Shown: positions 7,534 to 16,502, counted from the stretch's first letter. The stretch: 64,000 nt of DNA from Novosphingobium sp. (GCA_024236235.1 JACKKV010000001.1:427180-491179); one strand, 5' to 3'. The notes: generated by a model from the sequence alone, not told the origin. Made by a program: numbers and translations.

Positions 7534-8754
7534 TCAGGCGAACAAGCCACCCGGTCGGTGCCGTTCAGGCGCGTCTGTGTTCCCTTTAGTGCCGTTTCGG
7601 GCCGGGATTACGGGATGGCGGGTTTGGCGCGCTTCGCCCTGCATACCGCCTGATCCGCGCTGTTCCCCCTGCCCGGCAAAAGCTGCATCGCGCGGTTGCC
7701 CGCCTGCCGCCGCATGGTCCTGCTGGCGCGGCTGCGACCCTGCGCTGTCGGCGGTTTGCGCCACTGCCAGCGCGGCCTGCGCTGCTGGCGCAAAGCCAGG
7801 ATCGCGGCTGGCCAGCGTGGCGCGCAGATCGCCCTGCACCCCGTCGATCTGAATGGTGACGGATCCGAATTCGGCGTGGCGCAACAGCAGCTCGCCGCGC
7901 GCGCTGCGCCCTGTCTCGCGGGCCTGCGCAAGATTGTCGATCAGCAGTTCGATCTGGTGATGAGCAGGCGCTGGCGGTGCGCCAGAGCCTGACGAGGCGT
8001 TCTGTCGCGGCACATCAGGTGCAGGTGTCGGCAAGGGAGTAACAGACTGATCTGGCTGTATATTAATCCTGAACGGAGTGGCTGGCGCAGCTTCGCCCGC
8101 ACGTTCCTGCGGCGCGATGACACCATGCGGCCCACGGGGCGTTTCTTCCGGCGCCAGCGCCCCGATCTGCTCGGTCGAAATCAGCCGCGCGGGTTCGCGA
8201 CGCGCACCGCCCCGCGCGGACCGCTCTGGCTCGGCAGGCGGGGTTGACGGTGTTTGCGGCGCAGCTTGCGGCGCGGGCGCGGGGAACAAGGTCAGCAGCA
8301 CCAGCGGCGGATGGGATGGCGCGGCGACGGCGGGCAGCGGGGCGAGTTGCTCCGGCGTTTCGCTCCCGACTGGGAGCGCTTCATCGCTGCTGACCGGTGT
8401 GTCTGACGCGCGCTCAACCGCGTCGAGCGGCGCCGGACCATCGGGCACCTCTGGCCCTGGCAGCAAGGATTTGCCGTCTGGCTGGCGCACCATTGCCGGA
8501 TGCGGCAAATCCTTGCCGGGCTGAGTGCCCTCACCGACCATGAGCGGAGCAGTTCCCCTGGGCGGAAGCGCATCGGCTGGCGACAGTTGCGGGAGGTTCC
8601 CGCCCGGATCAGCCTGCGCCACCAGCCCGGGAACAGGCAGGATATCCGCGAAATTCCGGGGCTTGTCGCCATTACCCGCCGAAACGGCGGGTTGCAGCAC
8701 AGGCAGCGCCATCACTGCCGCGCCATTTGCGGATGCAAGCTGTGCCAGATCCAT
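7534..8754 (-). CDS. fliK: Flagellar hook-length control protein FliK
   Basis: FliK (406 aa) is a secreted molecular ruler that triggers the FlhB specificity switch. Most of it is low-complexity, rich in Pro, Ala and acidic residues, as expected for the ruler part. A folded segment near residues 280-345 (HHQIELLIDN through LLLRHAEFGSVTIQIDGVQ) matches the C-terminal hook-length-control domain, which binds FlhB. The frame is open to 8961, but ATG 8754 has a perfect AGGAGG eight bases upstream, which decides the start. The tail after the domain is Gln/Gly/Arg-rich and disordered. It is 28 bases after fliJ. Confidence 0.85.
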   Translation of the reverse strand: MDLAQLASANGAAVMALPVLQPAVSAGNGDKPRNFADILPVPGLVAQADPGGNLPQLSPADALPPRGTAPLMVGEGTQPGKDLPHPAMVRQPDGKSLLPGPEVPDGPAPLDAVERASDTPVSSDEALPVGSETPEQLAPLPAVAAPSHPPLVLLTLFPAPAPQAAPQTPSTPPAEPERSARGGARREPARLISTEQIGALAPEETPRGPHGVIAPQERAGEAAPATPFRINIQPDQSVTPLPTPAPDVPRQNASSGSGAPPAPAHHQIELLIDNLAQARETGRSARGELLLRHAEFGSVTIQIDGVQGDLRATLASRDPGFAPAAQAALAVAQTADSAGSQPRQQDHAAAGGQPRDAAFAGQGEQRGSGGMQGEARQTRHPVIPARNGTKGNTDAPERHRPGGLFA

Positions 8755-8782
8755 CGCCGATGCCTCCTGATCCATGTGCCGG

Positions 8783-9220
8783 TCACTCACCCTGATTTTG
8801 CAACCTTCGTGCCAATCCGCTCGCGTCCAGCTGGGCGCGCGCAACGCGGCGCAGCGCCACTCGCCGCTGCTCGCTCGCAATCCGCTCGTTGACCGTGTCC
8901 GCGCGATGTTCGGCGCGGGCCAGCGCAACGCCCGCCTGTTGTGCGCCTCGCTCCGCCGCATCGCCCATTTGCGCCGCTTCCCCTGCCATGGAGGTGAGCT
9001 GCGCGCGGAAGGAATGCCGCGTCAGCAGGCTCTGCGCGTCCGCCGTCGGGCGGAGCCCTGCATAGTCTGCCGCCAGATCGCGGCTGCGCGCCGCCAGATC
9101 GAACATTCGCGCCTGCGTGCTGCGCGCCTCGGCCAGCTGCCATGCAGCCTGTCTGCGCTCGATCGCGCGGACCCGCGCCAGGCGCTTGAGAAAGGCGATC
9201 CGCCGCCGGTCAGCCGTCAT
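8783..9220 (-). CDS. fliJ: Flagellar export chaperone FliJ
   Basis: This 145-aa protein is almost entirely helical, rich in Ala, Arg, Glu and Gln, and predicted to be an antiparallel coiled coil. It matches FliJ in size and composition. FliJ acts like the gamma subunit of F-type ATPases, inserting into the FliI hexamer and engaging FlhA. Sequence conservation in FliJ is weak, so the call depends on position directly after fliI (overlapping its end by 11 bases) and before fliK. Confidence 0.82.
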   Translation of the reverse strand: MTADRRRIAFLKRLARVRAIERRQAAWQLAEARSTQARMFDLAARSRDLAADYAGLRPTADAQSLLTRHSFRAQLTSMAGEAAQMGDAAERGAQQAGVALARAEHRADTVNERIASEQRRVALRRVARAQLDASGLARRLQNQGE

Positions 9221-10544
9221 TCGCCAGCACCCCAGCGAGGTCGGTCACGCTCTCGGCCAGGCTGACCTGCTCCTCCGCTTCCTGCTGAAGGAAACGGTCA
9301 AGCGCGGGACGCATGGCCATCGCCTGGTCCAGCAACGGATCGGCGCCCTTGCGATAGGCGCCCATCAGCACGAGGTCGCGATTGGCCTGGAATGCGGACA
9401 CCAGCGAACGGAATGCACGGGCGTGATCGCGATGTTCGCGGCTCGTCAGCCCGTCCATTACCCGGCTGAGCGAAGCGGGAATGTCAATCGCGGGATAATG
9501 ACCCTGCTGGGCCAGTTCGCGCGACAGCACGATATGTCCGTCAAGAATGGCCCGGGCCGTGTCAACCACCGGATCGTCCTGATCGTCGCCATCGGCAAGC
9601 ACTGTGTAGACGCCGGTGATCGCGCCGCCGCTGGCAACCGAATTGCCTGCGCGTTCCACCAGCCGCGTGATTGTGGCCAGCGCCGAGGGCGGATAACCAC
9701 GCGCAGCGCCGGGTTCGCCCAGCAGGATTCCGATTTCGCGCGCGGCATGTGCGACCCGGGTCAGACTGTCGAGAATCAACAGCACCTGCGCGCCTCTGGC
9801 CCGGAAGAATTCGGCGAGTGCGGTGGCATATTGCGCCCCGCGCAGGCGCAGATTGGGCGCGTGATCCGCCGGAACCGCCACGACAATGGTGTTGCTCCTG
9901 GCCGCGCCCTGCATGTGACGGCTGACAAAATCGGAAACCTCGCGCGCGCGTTCGCCAATCAGCGCCACTATCCTGACATCGGCCTGCGCCCCGCCCGCAA
10001 TCATGTCGATCAGCACGGACTTGCCGACGCCCGATCCGGCCAGAATGCCCAGTCGCTGGCCGACCCCCATGGTGGTGAGCGCGTTCATCGCCCGTATGCC
10101 GCAATCGAACGGTTCAATCACGGAACTGCGCTCCAGTGCGGCTTCGCGATAGCCGCCAAGCGGCCAGGCATCCGGCAGAACCGGTCGCGGGCCGCCATCG
10201 ATCGGTCGGCCGTTTCCATCGACCGCGCGGCCAAGCAGGGCTTCGCCCACCCTGACCATGCCCGGCTCACCCTCTGCGCGCACGCAAGCGCCCGGATGCA
10301 GCATCACGGCATCGCCCAGCAACATCATCAGGCTGTGCCCGGCGCGAAAGCCGATCACCTCGGCGCTGGTGGAAAGTGCGCCCGCGCTGTCTTCGATCCG
10401 GCAGAGCGTACCGATCGGCGATGGCAGGCCGGACACCTCGATCAACCCGCCGTCGCAGGATACGACCCGCCCCAGGCGCGCCGGCGCCAGCGCGATCCGG
10501 GCTGCGGCCATGCGCCGCAATTCAGGGCGGAGCAGGTCAATCAT
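9210..10544 (-). CDS. fliI: Flagellum-specific ATPase FliI
   Basis: FliI (444 aa) is the ATPase that energises flagellar protein export and is a homologue of the F1 beta subunit. The P-loop GSGVGKS is at about residues 170-176, the Walker B segment VLLILDSLTRVAHAAREI about 80 residues later, and the GEPGAARGYPPS loop follows. The frame is open to 10577, but ATG 10544 overlaps the fliH stop in an ATGA junction and gives the normal N-terminus. It forms the soluble export complex with FliH and FliJ, encoded on either side. Confidence 0.97.
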   Translation of the reverse strand: MIDLLRPELRRMAAARIALAPARLGRVVSCDGGLIEVSGLPSPIGTLCRIEDSAGALSTSAEVIGFRAGHSLMMLLGDAVMLHPGACVRAEGEPGMVRVGEALLGRAVDGNGRPIDGGPRPVLPDAWPLGGYREAALERSSVIEPFDCGIRAMNALTTMGVGQRLGILAGSGVGKSVLIDMIAGGAQADVRIVALIGERAREVSDFVSRHMQGAARSNTIVVAVPADHAPNLRLRGAQYATALAEFFRARGAQVLLILDSLTRVAHAAREIGILLGEPGAARGYPPSALATITRLVERAGNSVASGGAITGVYTVLADGDDQDDPVVDTARAILDGHIVLSRELAQQGHYPAIDIPASLSRVMDGLTSREHRDHARAFRSLVSAFQANRDLVLMGAYRKGADPLLDQAMAMRPALDRFLQQEAEEQVSLAESVTDLAGVLANDG

Positions 10545-11158
10545 GGCATCAGCGCCGCCGCAATGGCGCGGCGCCATTCATCCGGCCCGTCAGCAATGGC
10601 GCCATCCGGCGCCTCCAGCCGCAACCCGCCGGGCGGAAGCGACGGATCGGGATTGATCCGCCAATCCTGCGCCCAGTGCGGGTCAAGCCGGGCAATATCG
10701 TCGGGGTGGAGGTGCAGCACGCAACGCGCGGGCGCTTCACCGAGCAGGCGCGCGGCTTCAACGACGCGGCGCATCAGGGCTTCGCGGTCAAGCGCCAGCG
10801 GGGCCAGCACCCCTTCGCACAGCTGCGCCACCGTTTCGGCAAGCTGGTGCCGCAGCGCCTGCAGCGCCACCTCGTCCAGCCGGACAAGGGCGCTGCGCAG
10901 CCCCTCGCGCGCCGCATCGCGGGCCTTTGCCTCCGCCTCGGCAGCGGCGCGACCAGCGGCCTCTCCCGCCTGAAATGCCTGTTCCTTCTGGTGCTCGTCC
11001 GCGTTACTGGCCATGGCATCGCCCGGCGGGCCGGGGGCTGCTTCGCCGAAGGCTCCGCCCCCGTTTTCGACGAAGCCCCCACTGGCCGACATTGCCACGA
11101 TCCAGCCGGGCACGCACGTTTGCGGTAGCGGCGCGGCGAGCTCAGACAAATTCGCCAT
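10541..11158 (-). CDS. fliH: Flagellar assembly protein FliH
   Basis: FliH (205 aa from this start) dimerises and holds FliI at the C-ring. The N-terminal third is disordered and Gly-rich. Next comes an Ala/Glu-rich helix (AFQAGEAAGRAAAEAEAKARDAA type, about residues 60-85) with the small-residue spacing typical of FliH stalks, then a C-terminal domain ending in VLHLHPDD and LRLEAPDG, which resembles the V/F-ATPase peripheral-stalk end. The open frame goes to 11215. ATG 11158 overlaps the fliG stop by 17 bases, and an upstream ATG at 11188 is a possible alternative. Confidence 0.85.
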   Translation of the reverse strand: MANLSELAAPLPQTCVPGWIVAMSASGGFVENGGGAFGEAAPGPPGDAMASNADEHQKEQAFQAGEAAGRAAAEAEAKARDAAREGLRSALVRLDEVALQALRHQLAETVAQLCEGVLAPLALDREALMRRVVEAARLLGEAPARCVLHLHPDDIARLDPHWAQDWRINPDPSLPPGGLRLEAPDGAIADGPDEWRRAIAAALMP

Positions 11159-12146
11159 CGGCGGCCCCCAGCGAAATTTCACCGTCATCGGCCAGCTTGC
11201 GGGCGATCTCGACAATCCGCTGCTGCGCGCTCAGCATGTCGGCGCGGCGCAGCTTGCCGCGCAGTTCGATCTCGTCACGCAACCCATCGGCAGCGCGGCC
11301 CGACATGGCGGCAAAGAACGGCTCGCGCCCTGTCTCGTCCAGCCCCTTCAGCGCATCGACCAGCACCTCATTCTCGACATCGCGCAGCAGGCGGCCCATC
11401 CCCATCGAATCGAGTTCGGCCAGCATTTCGAAAGTGAACATTTCCGCCTCGATCGCACGGGCCAGCTCGGCATCCTTCTGCCCGATCGCCGCCAGCACGC
11501 TGCGGCTGACCCCGGCATCTGCCAGATTGATCAGACTGGCAGCCTCGCGCGCGCCGCCCACATTCAGCGCCGCCGCGCCGAACCGCTGGCTGATGCGCGC
11601 TGACAGAAGTGCATCGAGCAACTCCACCGCATCGCCCGATACGGCGCCCAGCCGCGCGATCCTCTCCACCAGTTCGGGTTGCAGGGGCGCTGGCAGCATC
11701 GTCAGGATTTCGGCGGCCTGGCGCGTTTCCAGCAGCAGCAGCAGCAGCGCGATAACCTGCGGGTGTTCATCCTCCAGCAGCGAAACCAGCACGCGCGGGG
11801 CCAGCCAGCGGGCTACCTCGACCGAACGCGGCGCGGCATCTGGCGCAATGCGCTCCATCATGCTGTGCGCCTTTACATCGCCAAGCGCGCGAGCGAAGAC
11901 CGCCTGCAACCTGTCTTCACGGCCCCTCGCCGGCAGCGTGGAGGTTTCGGCGGCCGAGATGAAACCGGCGATGGCATCGGCAATCCGGCCGGGATCGACA
12001 TCGCCCATGGCGCACATGGCGGTGCCGACTGCCTCCAGTTCCTCCGGGCCAAGCTGTGCCAGCAGGGCGGCGGCATCCACGTCACTCAGCAGCATGACGA
12101 ACACTGCCGCCCGTTCCGCCGGGGAAAGCCGGGGAATCGCATTCAT
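11142..12146 (-). CDS. fliG: Flagellar motor switch protein FliG
   Basis: FliG (334 aa) connects the MS ring to the C-ring and carries the torque helix that meets the stator. The sequence has the expected N-terminal FliF-binding domain, the EHPQ motif of the middle domain (about residue 127), the GGAREAASLINLAD armadillo segment, and the MFTFEML motif, followed by the charged torque helix in the last 90 residues. The start ATG overlaps the fliF stop. Confidence 0.96.
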   Translation of the reverse strand: MNAIPRLSPAERAAVFVMLLSDVDAAALLAQLGPEELEAVGTAMCAMGDVDPGRIADAIAGFISAAETSTLPARGREDRLQAVFARALGDVKAHSMMERIAPDAAPRSVEVARWLAPRVLVSLLEDEHPQVIALLLLLLETRQAAEILTMLPAPLQPELVERIARLGAVSGDAVELLDALLSARISQRFGAAALNVGGAREAASLINLADAGVSRSVLAAIGQKDAELARAIEAEMFTFEMLAELDSMGMGRLLRDVENEVLVDALKGLDETGREPFFAAMSGRAADGLRDEIELRGKLRRADMLSAQQRIVEIARKLADDGEISLGAADGEFV

Positions 12147-13756
12147 CGCTCATCATCCTGCGGCGGGGCAGCAAGCATGCGCTGCAAGGCGGCGACAGCG
12201 CGTTCAGGCTGGTCAAGCGCGATCCGGCGCGCCAGTTCCACCTGCTCGCGCAAATGGCCATCATCGCCGCCCGGGGTCAGGCGCGGCGGCAGCGCGCCTT
12301 CAGCTTCTCCCGCCTCATCGGGCAATGCGCCATCATCGCCGGGAGCGGCGCCGTCGCGGCGCGCGCGCAGCATGTTCAGCAATGGCCGCACGCCTAGCAG
12401 CAGGACCAGCAGCACCATGACGACTGCGGCAAGATTGCGCAGGATCGCGGCGAACCACCCCGTTTCGTAAAAGGCGGGGGCTTCAAGTTGCGTCGGCTCG
12501 AACTTGCCGACGATCACGGTAACCTCGTCCCCGCGCTGCGGATCGGCCCCCACGGCAGCTTCGACCAGCGCCTTGAGCCTGGCTTCATTCGCCGGGGCAA
12601 TCTTCTTCAATGCGTCCTTGCTGACCGCAACCGCCACTGAAACCCGCGCGATGCCGCCGGGACGCGTGCTGGTTACGGCCACTTCGCGGCCCAGCTCATA
12701 CACCCGCTTTGCGCTGGTTTCGCTGTCACTGCCGGAAGGTGTGGCAGCGGCAGTCCCGTCTTGCGGTGCGCCCGCCACCATCTGCCCCGGCGGTGGCGGC
12801 GTATTGGAGGTTGCGCCCGGCACGCCCCCTGCCGGCGCAGCGCCTGCGCGCTGGGACGCGCTCTCGCTTTCGCTGCGCAGCGCGCCTTCTTTCTCGTAAC
12901 TCTCGCGCGCGGCGGTCACTTCCTGACGGTCAAGCTGCACCTGCACTTCACTGGAAAAATTGTCCTCCCCCAAAAGCGGTGCCAGCAATTGGGCGAGCTG
13001 GCCCTGCAACTTGCCTTCCAGCTCGCGTTGAAGATTGAGTTCCTCCAGCGCGCGATCCCCTTGGGACGACAGCAGCCGCCCGTGCTGGTCCACCACGCGA
13101 ACGGCATCGCCAGCCAGCCCCGGAACCGAACCGGCGACCAGATTGACGATCGCTTCCACCTGCTCCTTGCCCAACGTGCGCCCGCGCGCGAGACGCAGCA
13201 TGACCGAAGCGCTGGGCGCGCTGTTTTCACGCACGAAGACGGAGCGTTCGGGCGTTGCCAGATGGACCCGCACTGCCTCGATCCCGTCAATCTCGGCGAT
13301 GGTGAGCGTCAGTTCACGTTCCCTCGCAAGACGCAGCCGTTCGCCTTCAAGGGTCCGGCTGGAGCCAAGCGGGATGGCGTCCAGCATCTCGCTGGCGCTT
13401 TCCGGCGCGGCCAGCCCGCCATCAGCCGCAACCAGCATGCGTGCGCGGTACAGATCGTCTTCGGCCACGGTCAGGGTGCCGGTGCCATTGTCAATCACAT
13501 AGGCGATCCCGCCCTTTTCCAGCGTCTGCACCACCTCGGCGCGCTCGCCATCAGTGAGGCTGGCATAAAGGATGCGCTGCGGGCCGGATGCCAGCGCAAG
13601 ATAAAGCAGTCCTGCCCCTGTCAGGGCGGCAATCCCGGTCAGCGCGGGCAGGCTGCGGCGCACCGCTGGTTGCGCCAGCAGGCGCGTCAACCGTTCGCGC
13701 GCATCTTGCGGCAGGGGAAGCGTCCCCGAAGGGGAGGCAAGGCTGCTCTCGGCCAT
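12143..13756 (-). CDS. fliF: Flagellar MS-ring protein FliF
   Basis: FliF (537 aa) forms the membrane-embedded MS ring. The first membrane helix is at about residues 37-56 and the second near 435-460, flanking a large periplasmic region with ring-building motifs. Diagnostic segments include the LYASLTDGERAEVVQTLEKG stretch near 67 and VHLATPERSVF near 165. The C-terminal cytoplasmic tail, acidic and Pro/Gly-rich, ends in a helix that binds FliG. The gene starts four bases after fliE and overlaps fliG. Confidence 0.96.
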   Translation of the reverse strand: MAESSLASPSGTLPLPQDARERLTRLLAQPAVRRSLPALTGIAALTGAGLLYLALASGPQRILYASLTDGERAEVVQTLEKGGIAYVIDNGTGTLTVAEDDLYRARMLVAADGGLAAPESASEMLDAIPLGSSRTLEGERLRLARERELTLTIAEIDGIEAVRVHLATPERSVFVRENSAPSASVMLRLARGRTLGKEQVEAIVNLVAGSVPGLAGDAVRVVDQHGRLLSSQGDRALEELNLQRELEGKLQGQLAQLLAPLLGEDNFSSEVQVQLDRQEVTAARESYEKEGALRSESESASQRAGAAPAGGVPGATSNTPPPPGQMVAGAPQDGTAAATPSGSDSETSAKRVYELGREVAVTSTRPGGIARVSVAVAVSKDALKKIAPANEARLKALVEAAVGADPQRGDEVTVIVGKFEPTQLEAPAFYETGWFAAILRNLAAVVMVLLVLLLGVRPLLNMLRARRDGAAPGDDGALPDEAGEAEGALPPRLTPGGDDGHLREQVELARRIALDQPERAVAALQRMLAAPPQDDER

Positions 13757-13759
13757 CTA

Positions 13760-14116
13760 TCAGGCCCCCATCCGCATGATGTCCTGATAAGCGGACAGCA
13801 GCTTGTTGCGCACCTGCAGCGTCGCCTCGAAGGCAACGCCCGCTTCCTGCCTGGCCAGCATCACCTGGGCAATGTCCGTCACTTCGCCGCGCTCATAGGC
13901 CGCGGCCAGATCGGCGGCGCGCTGCTGCGTGGCGTTGACTTCGCTGACCGCGGATTTGAGCGTGTCAGCAAATCCCGTCGGCCGGTCCTGCAAGGGCGCA
14001 GCAGCAGCCGCGCCATCCGCTTCGCGCAGGGCGCGCAGCGCATCGGACCGGTCAACGATCTGGCGGCGCAGGGCGATCACCTGTTGCAGGCCCGCGCCTG
14101 CTTCCAGCCCCTTCAC
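13760..14116 (-). CDS. fliE: Flagellar hook-basal body complex protein FliE
   Basis: FliE (118 aa) is the small adaptor between the MS ring and the proximal rod. The C-terminal half carries the family signature: FADTLKSAVSEVNATQQRA, then GEVTDIAQVMLARQEAGVAFE, then VRNKLLSAYQDIMRM at the end. The ATG overlaps the stop of the upstream regulator gene (ATGA), so the two are translationally coupled. Confidence 0.95.
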   Translation of the reverse strand: MKGLEAGAGLQQVIALRRQIVDRSDALRALREADGAAAAAPLQDRPTGFADTLKSAVSEVNATQQRAADLAAAYERGEVTDIAQVMLARQEAGVAFEATLQVRNKLLSAYQDIMRMGA

Positions 14117-15393
14117 CGCCCCGCTCCCGCCTGGGCAAGCCCAGCCTCACGCATATGCGACAGGCGATAGCGCAGCGTCCGTTCCGATATGCCGAGCTTG
14201 CGCGCCGTTGCGCCGCGATGGCCGCCGCACTGGCGTAGCGTTTCAAGGATTGCCGACGCTTCTGAACGAAAGGCGATGTCGGACAGCGATGGCGCATCAC
14301 CGGCAGGCAGCGGCGCCGGGCCTGCTGCGGCCAACAGGGCTGGCTCCACAGCCACCGCCCGCACCGGCTGGTCGAAACGGATGTGCTCCGCCTCGATCAA
14401 TTGTGCATCGCCTGCCAGCAGGTCTGCGCGCCGGATGACATTTTCCAGTTCGCGCACATTGCCGGGCCAGGTGTGCCCTTCCAGCAGCGCCAGCGCACCA
14501 GCCGCGAATCCGCGAACCTGCCCCGCGCCACAGCCATGTTTGAGCAGCATGGCATAGGCCAGCGGCGCAATATCCCCACGCCGTTCGCGCAGGGCCGACA
14601 ACCGCAGCGGGAAGACGTTGAGCCGGTAGTAGAGGTCTTCGCGGAACCGGCCCGCCTCCACCTCGGCCGGCAATTCGCGGTTGGTGCAGGCAATCACCCG
14701 CACATCGACCGCAACCGGCCTCGTCGCGCCAAGCGGCACCACTTCCCCTTCCTGCAATGCGCGCAGGAGCTTTGCCTGCAGCGCCAGCGGCATTTCGCCG
14801 ATCTCGTCCAGCAGCAGCGTCCCGCCATCCGCCGCGCGAAAGAATCCCTCGCTGGCTTCGCTCGCGCCGGTAAAGGCGCCTTTGCGGTGCCCGAACAACA
14901 AGGCTTCGAGCATGGCTTCGGGCATGGCCGCGCAATTGACCGGCACGAAAGGCCCGTCGCGCCGAGCACTGGCCCGATGCAGAAAGCGCGCCATCACTTC
15001 CTTGCCCGTTCCCGTTGGCCCTTCGACCAGCACCGGAATATCGCTGCGTCCCAGCCGCTGCGCCAGCGTCAGCAGGGCCAGCGTCTCGCTGTCAGCGGCC
15101 ACGGGCATGTCGGCCTGCGTCGCCGCCGCGATCAGCGCCGCACCGGCGATGTCGAGAGCGGCAGGATCGTAATGCAGCCTGACGCCCGCATCGTGGCCGC
15201 GACACAGCAGCGTCACGTCACCGCGCACCAGCTGGACCAGATCATCATCGCGACGGTATGTCGGCGGCGCACAGCCCCCATCGGCAAGGTGCAGGGCCCG
15301 GCTGCGCCCGCCCGGCGACAGTAACGGCAAGGCCATGCCAACCAGCGCGGCATGATTTTTTTCGGCCCCCTCGCTCACAAATATCGTCGTCAC
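14113..15393 (-). CDS. Sigma-54-dependent flagellar transcription regulator (FlbD/FleQ class)
   Basis: This protein (426 aa from the chosen start) is an enhancer-binding activator of RNA polymerase with sigma-54. After an unusual N-terminal region of about 100 residues comes the AAA+ domain: P-loop GPTGTGKE, the GAFTGA loop that contacts sigma-54, Walker B TLLLDEIGEMP, and the arginine-containing WPGNVRELENV segment. A Fis-type helix-turn-helix (GATARKLGISERTLRYRL) closes the protein. The N-terminus has no clear receiver aspartate. The frame continues to a TTG at 15450; GTG 15393 is preferred because GGGGG lies seven bases upstream. As first gene of the operon it probably controls the flagellar genes. 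Confidence 0.93.
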   Translation of the reverse strand: MTTIFVSEGAEKNHAALVGMALPLLSPGGRSRALHLADGGCAPPTYRRDDDLVQLVRGDVTLLCRGHDAGVRLHYDPAALDIAGAALIAAATQADMPVAADSETLALLTLAQRLGRSDIPVLVEGPTGTGKEVMARFLHRASARRDGPFVPVNCAAMPEAMLEALLFGHRKGAFTGASEASEGFFRAADGGTLLLDEIGEMPLALQAKLLRALQEGEVVPLGATRPVAVDVRVIACTNRELPAEVEAGRFREDLYYRLNVFPLRLSALRERRGDIAPLAYAMLLKHGCGAGQVRGFAAGALALLEGHTWPGNVRELENVIRRADLLAGDAQLIEAEHIRFDQPVRAVAVEPALLAAAGPAPLPAGDAPSLSDIAFRSEASAILETLRQCGGHRGATARKLGISERTLRYRLSHMREAGLAQAGAGR

Positions 15394-15518
15394 CGGTACA
15401 CCCCCGTTAACCGTGATCTTCCGGGGGCTTCTTCGCGCATCAACGGGCAAAGAGCCGGTAACTTAAGGCCCGGGAGAAATACCTATGGCCACAGGGGGTG
15501 GAACGGGGGGCACGGACT

Positions 15519-15544
15519 TAAACCTTGGTGCGGGCGGCCGGTCT
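15519..15544 (+). promoter_or_regulatory. Candidate sigma-28-like promoter of fliC
   Basis: TAAA at 15519-15522 is followed 14 bases later by GCCGGTCT at 15537-15544. The enterobacterial flagellar sigma-28 consensus is TAAA, 15 bases, GCCGATAA, so the spacing is one short and the -10 matches five of eight positions. It would give a leader of about 50 bases with the fliC ribosome binding site AGGAG at 15587-15591. It competes with the sigma-54-like element at 15560-15574. Confidence 0.3.
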
Positions 15545-15559
15545 TGTTGGGGCAGCCAC

Positions 15560-15574
15560 GGCACGGATCGGGCT
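15560..15574 (+). promoter_or_regulatory. Candidate sigma-54 (-24/-12) promoter of fliC
   Basis: GGCACG at 15560-15565, four bases, then GGGCT at 15570-15574. The invariant GG and GC dinucleotides have the exact spacing of the TGGCACG-N4-TTGC consensus, although the two T residues before GC are replaced by G. A sigma-54-dependent regulator gene is divergently placed next to it. The start site would be near 15585, leaving only about 15 bases before the ATG, which is a point against it. Confidence 0.35.
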
Positions 15575-15599
15575 GTGGACTTGAACAGGAGTGAGACAA

Positions 15600-16418
15600 A
15601 TGGCTGTTATCAATACGAATATTTCCGCCCTTCGCGCTTCGAACGCGAACACCCGCGCCGATCACATGATGGGCGTCGCGATGGAACGCCTGTCATCGGG
15701 CAAGCGCATCAACGGCGCCAAGGACGATGCGGCGGGCCTCGCTATCGCCACCACCATGACGGCAGATATCCGCGCGATGAACCAGGGCATCCGCAACGCC
15801 AATGATGGCATCGCCCTGGCCCAGACGGCGGAAGGTGCACTGGAAGAAGTCAGCAACATGTTGCAGCGTGTGCGCGAACTGGCCGTCCAGTCCAAGACCG
15901 GCACTTATTCCACCGATGATCGCACCTATATGGATGCCGAAGTGGACGAACTGCAGGCGCAGATCGACAACATCCTGACCAATACGAAGTTCAACGGCGT
16001 CACGCTGTTCAGCAAGACATCGGGCACGGACGTGACGGTATCCGTTGCCACCAGCGCCTCTGAAACCGTAACGCTGACCAGCAAGGGCGTTGACGGAACC
16101 AAGCTGACGACAACCGCGCTGGATGTGACTGATGCGACCAAGGCCGCGACCACGATCACCAATGTCGATGCGGTGCTGAAGAATGTCAGCGCCACCCGCG
16201 CCACGCTGGGCGCCGGGCAGAACCGGCTGGAATCGACCATCGCCAATCTGACGACCAATTCCACCAATCTTGCCGACGCCCGTTCGCGCATCGTCGATGC
16301 CGATTATTCGGCGGAAACGACCGCGCTCGCAAAATCGCAAATCCTGAGCCAGGCCTCCACCGCGATGCTGGCGCAGGCGAACCAGAGCCAGCAGAACGTC
16401 CTCTCCCTGCTGCGCTGA
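15600..16418 (+). CDS. fliC: Flagellin FliC
   Basis: Flagellin (272 aa) is the filament subunit. The N-terminal D0/D1 segment (MAVINTNISALRASNAN, SSGKRINGAKDDAAGLAIA, and the RVRELAVQS helix) and the C-terminal segment (NRLESTIANLTTN through ARSRIVDADYSAETTALAKSQIL) are canonical, ending in LSLLR. The variable centre (about residues 135-190) is short and Thr/Ser/Val-rich, so this is a small flagellin without a large outer domain. The frame opens at GTG 15591, but ATG 15600 with AGGAG eight bases upstream is the true start. It is the only flagellar gene on the plus strand, next to two DUF2827 genes that could glycosylate it. Confidence 0.97.
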   Translation: MAVINTNISALRASNANTRADHMMGVAMERLSSGKRINGAKDDAAGLAIATTMTADIRAMNQGIRNANDGIALAQTAEGALEEVSNMLQRVRELAVQSKTGTYSTDDRTYMDAEVDELQAQIDNILTNTKFNGVTLFSKTSGTDVTVSVATSASETVTLTSKGVDGTKLTTTALDVTDATKAATTITNVDAVLKNVSATRATLGAGQNRLESTIANLTTNSTNLADARSRIVDADYSAETTALAKSQILSQASTAMLAQANQSQQNVLSLLR

Positions 16419-16444
16419 TCGTCCCGCCCTCGGGGACGTGAACT

Positions 16445-16480
16445 GGCCCGGTGCTTCCCCCGAAGCGCCGGGCCTTTTTG
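16445..16480 (+). terminator. Rho-independent terminator of fliC
   Basis: GGCCCGGTGCTTC and GAAGCGCCGGGCC form a GC-rich stem with one T-G wobble around a short C-rich loop, followed directly by TTTTT. It lies 27 bases after the fliC stop and before the converging DUF2827 gene. The other strand shows A residues before the stem but no T run after it, so it should act mainly on fliC. Confidence 0.9.
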
Positions 16481-16502
16481 CGTGCTGGAACTGACGTCAA
16501 CG

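Noticed and set aside
12761..14170. 469-codon plus-strand open frame opposite fliF and fliE
   Set aside because: Shadow frame of GC-rich coding DNA; no recognisable product, and the minus strand encodes clear FliF and FliE.
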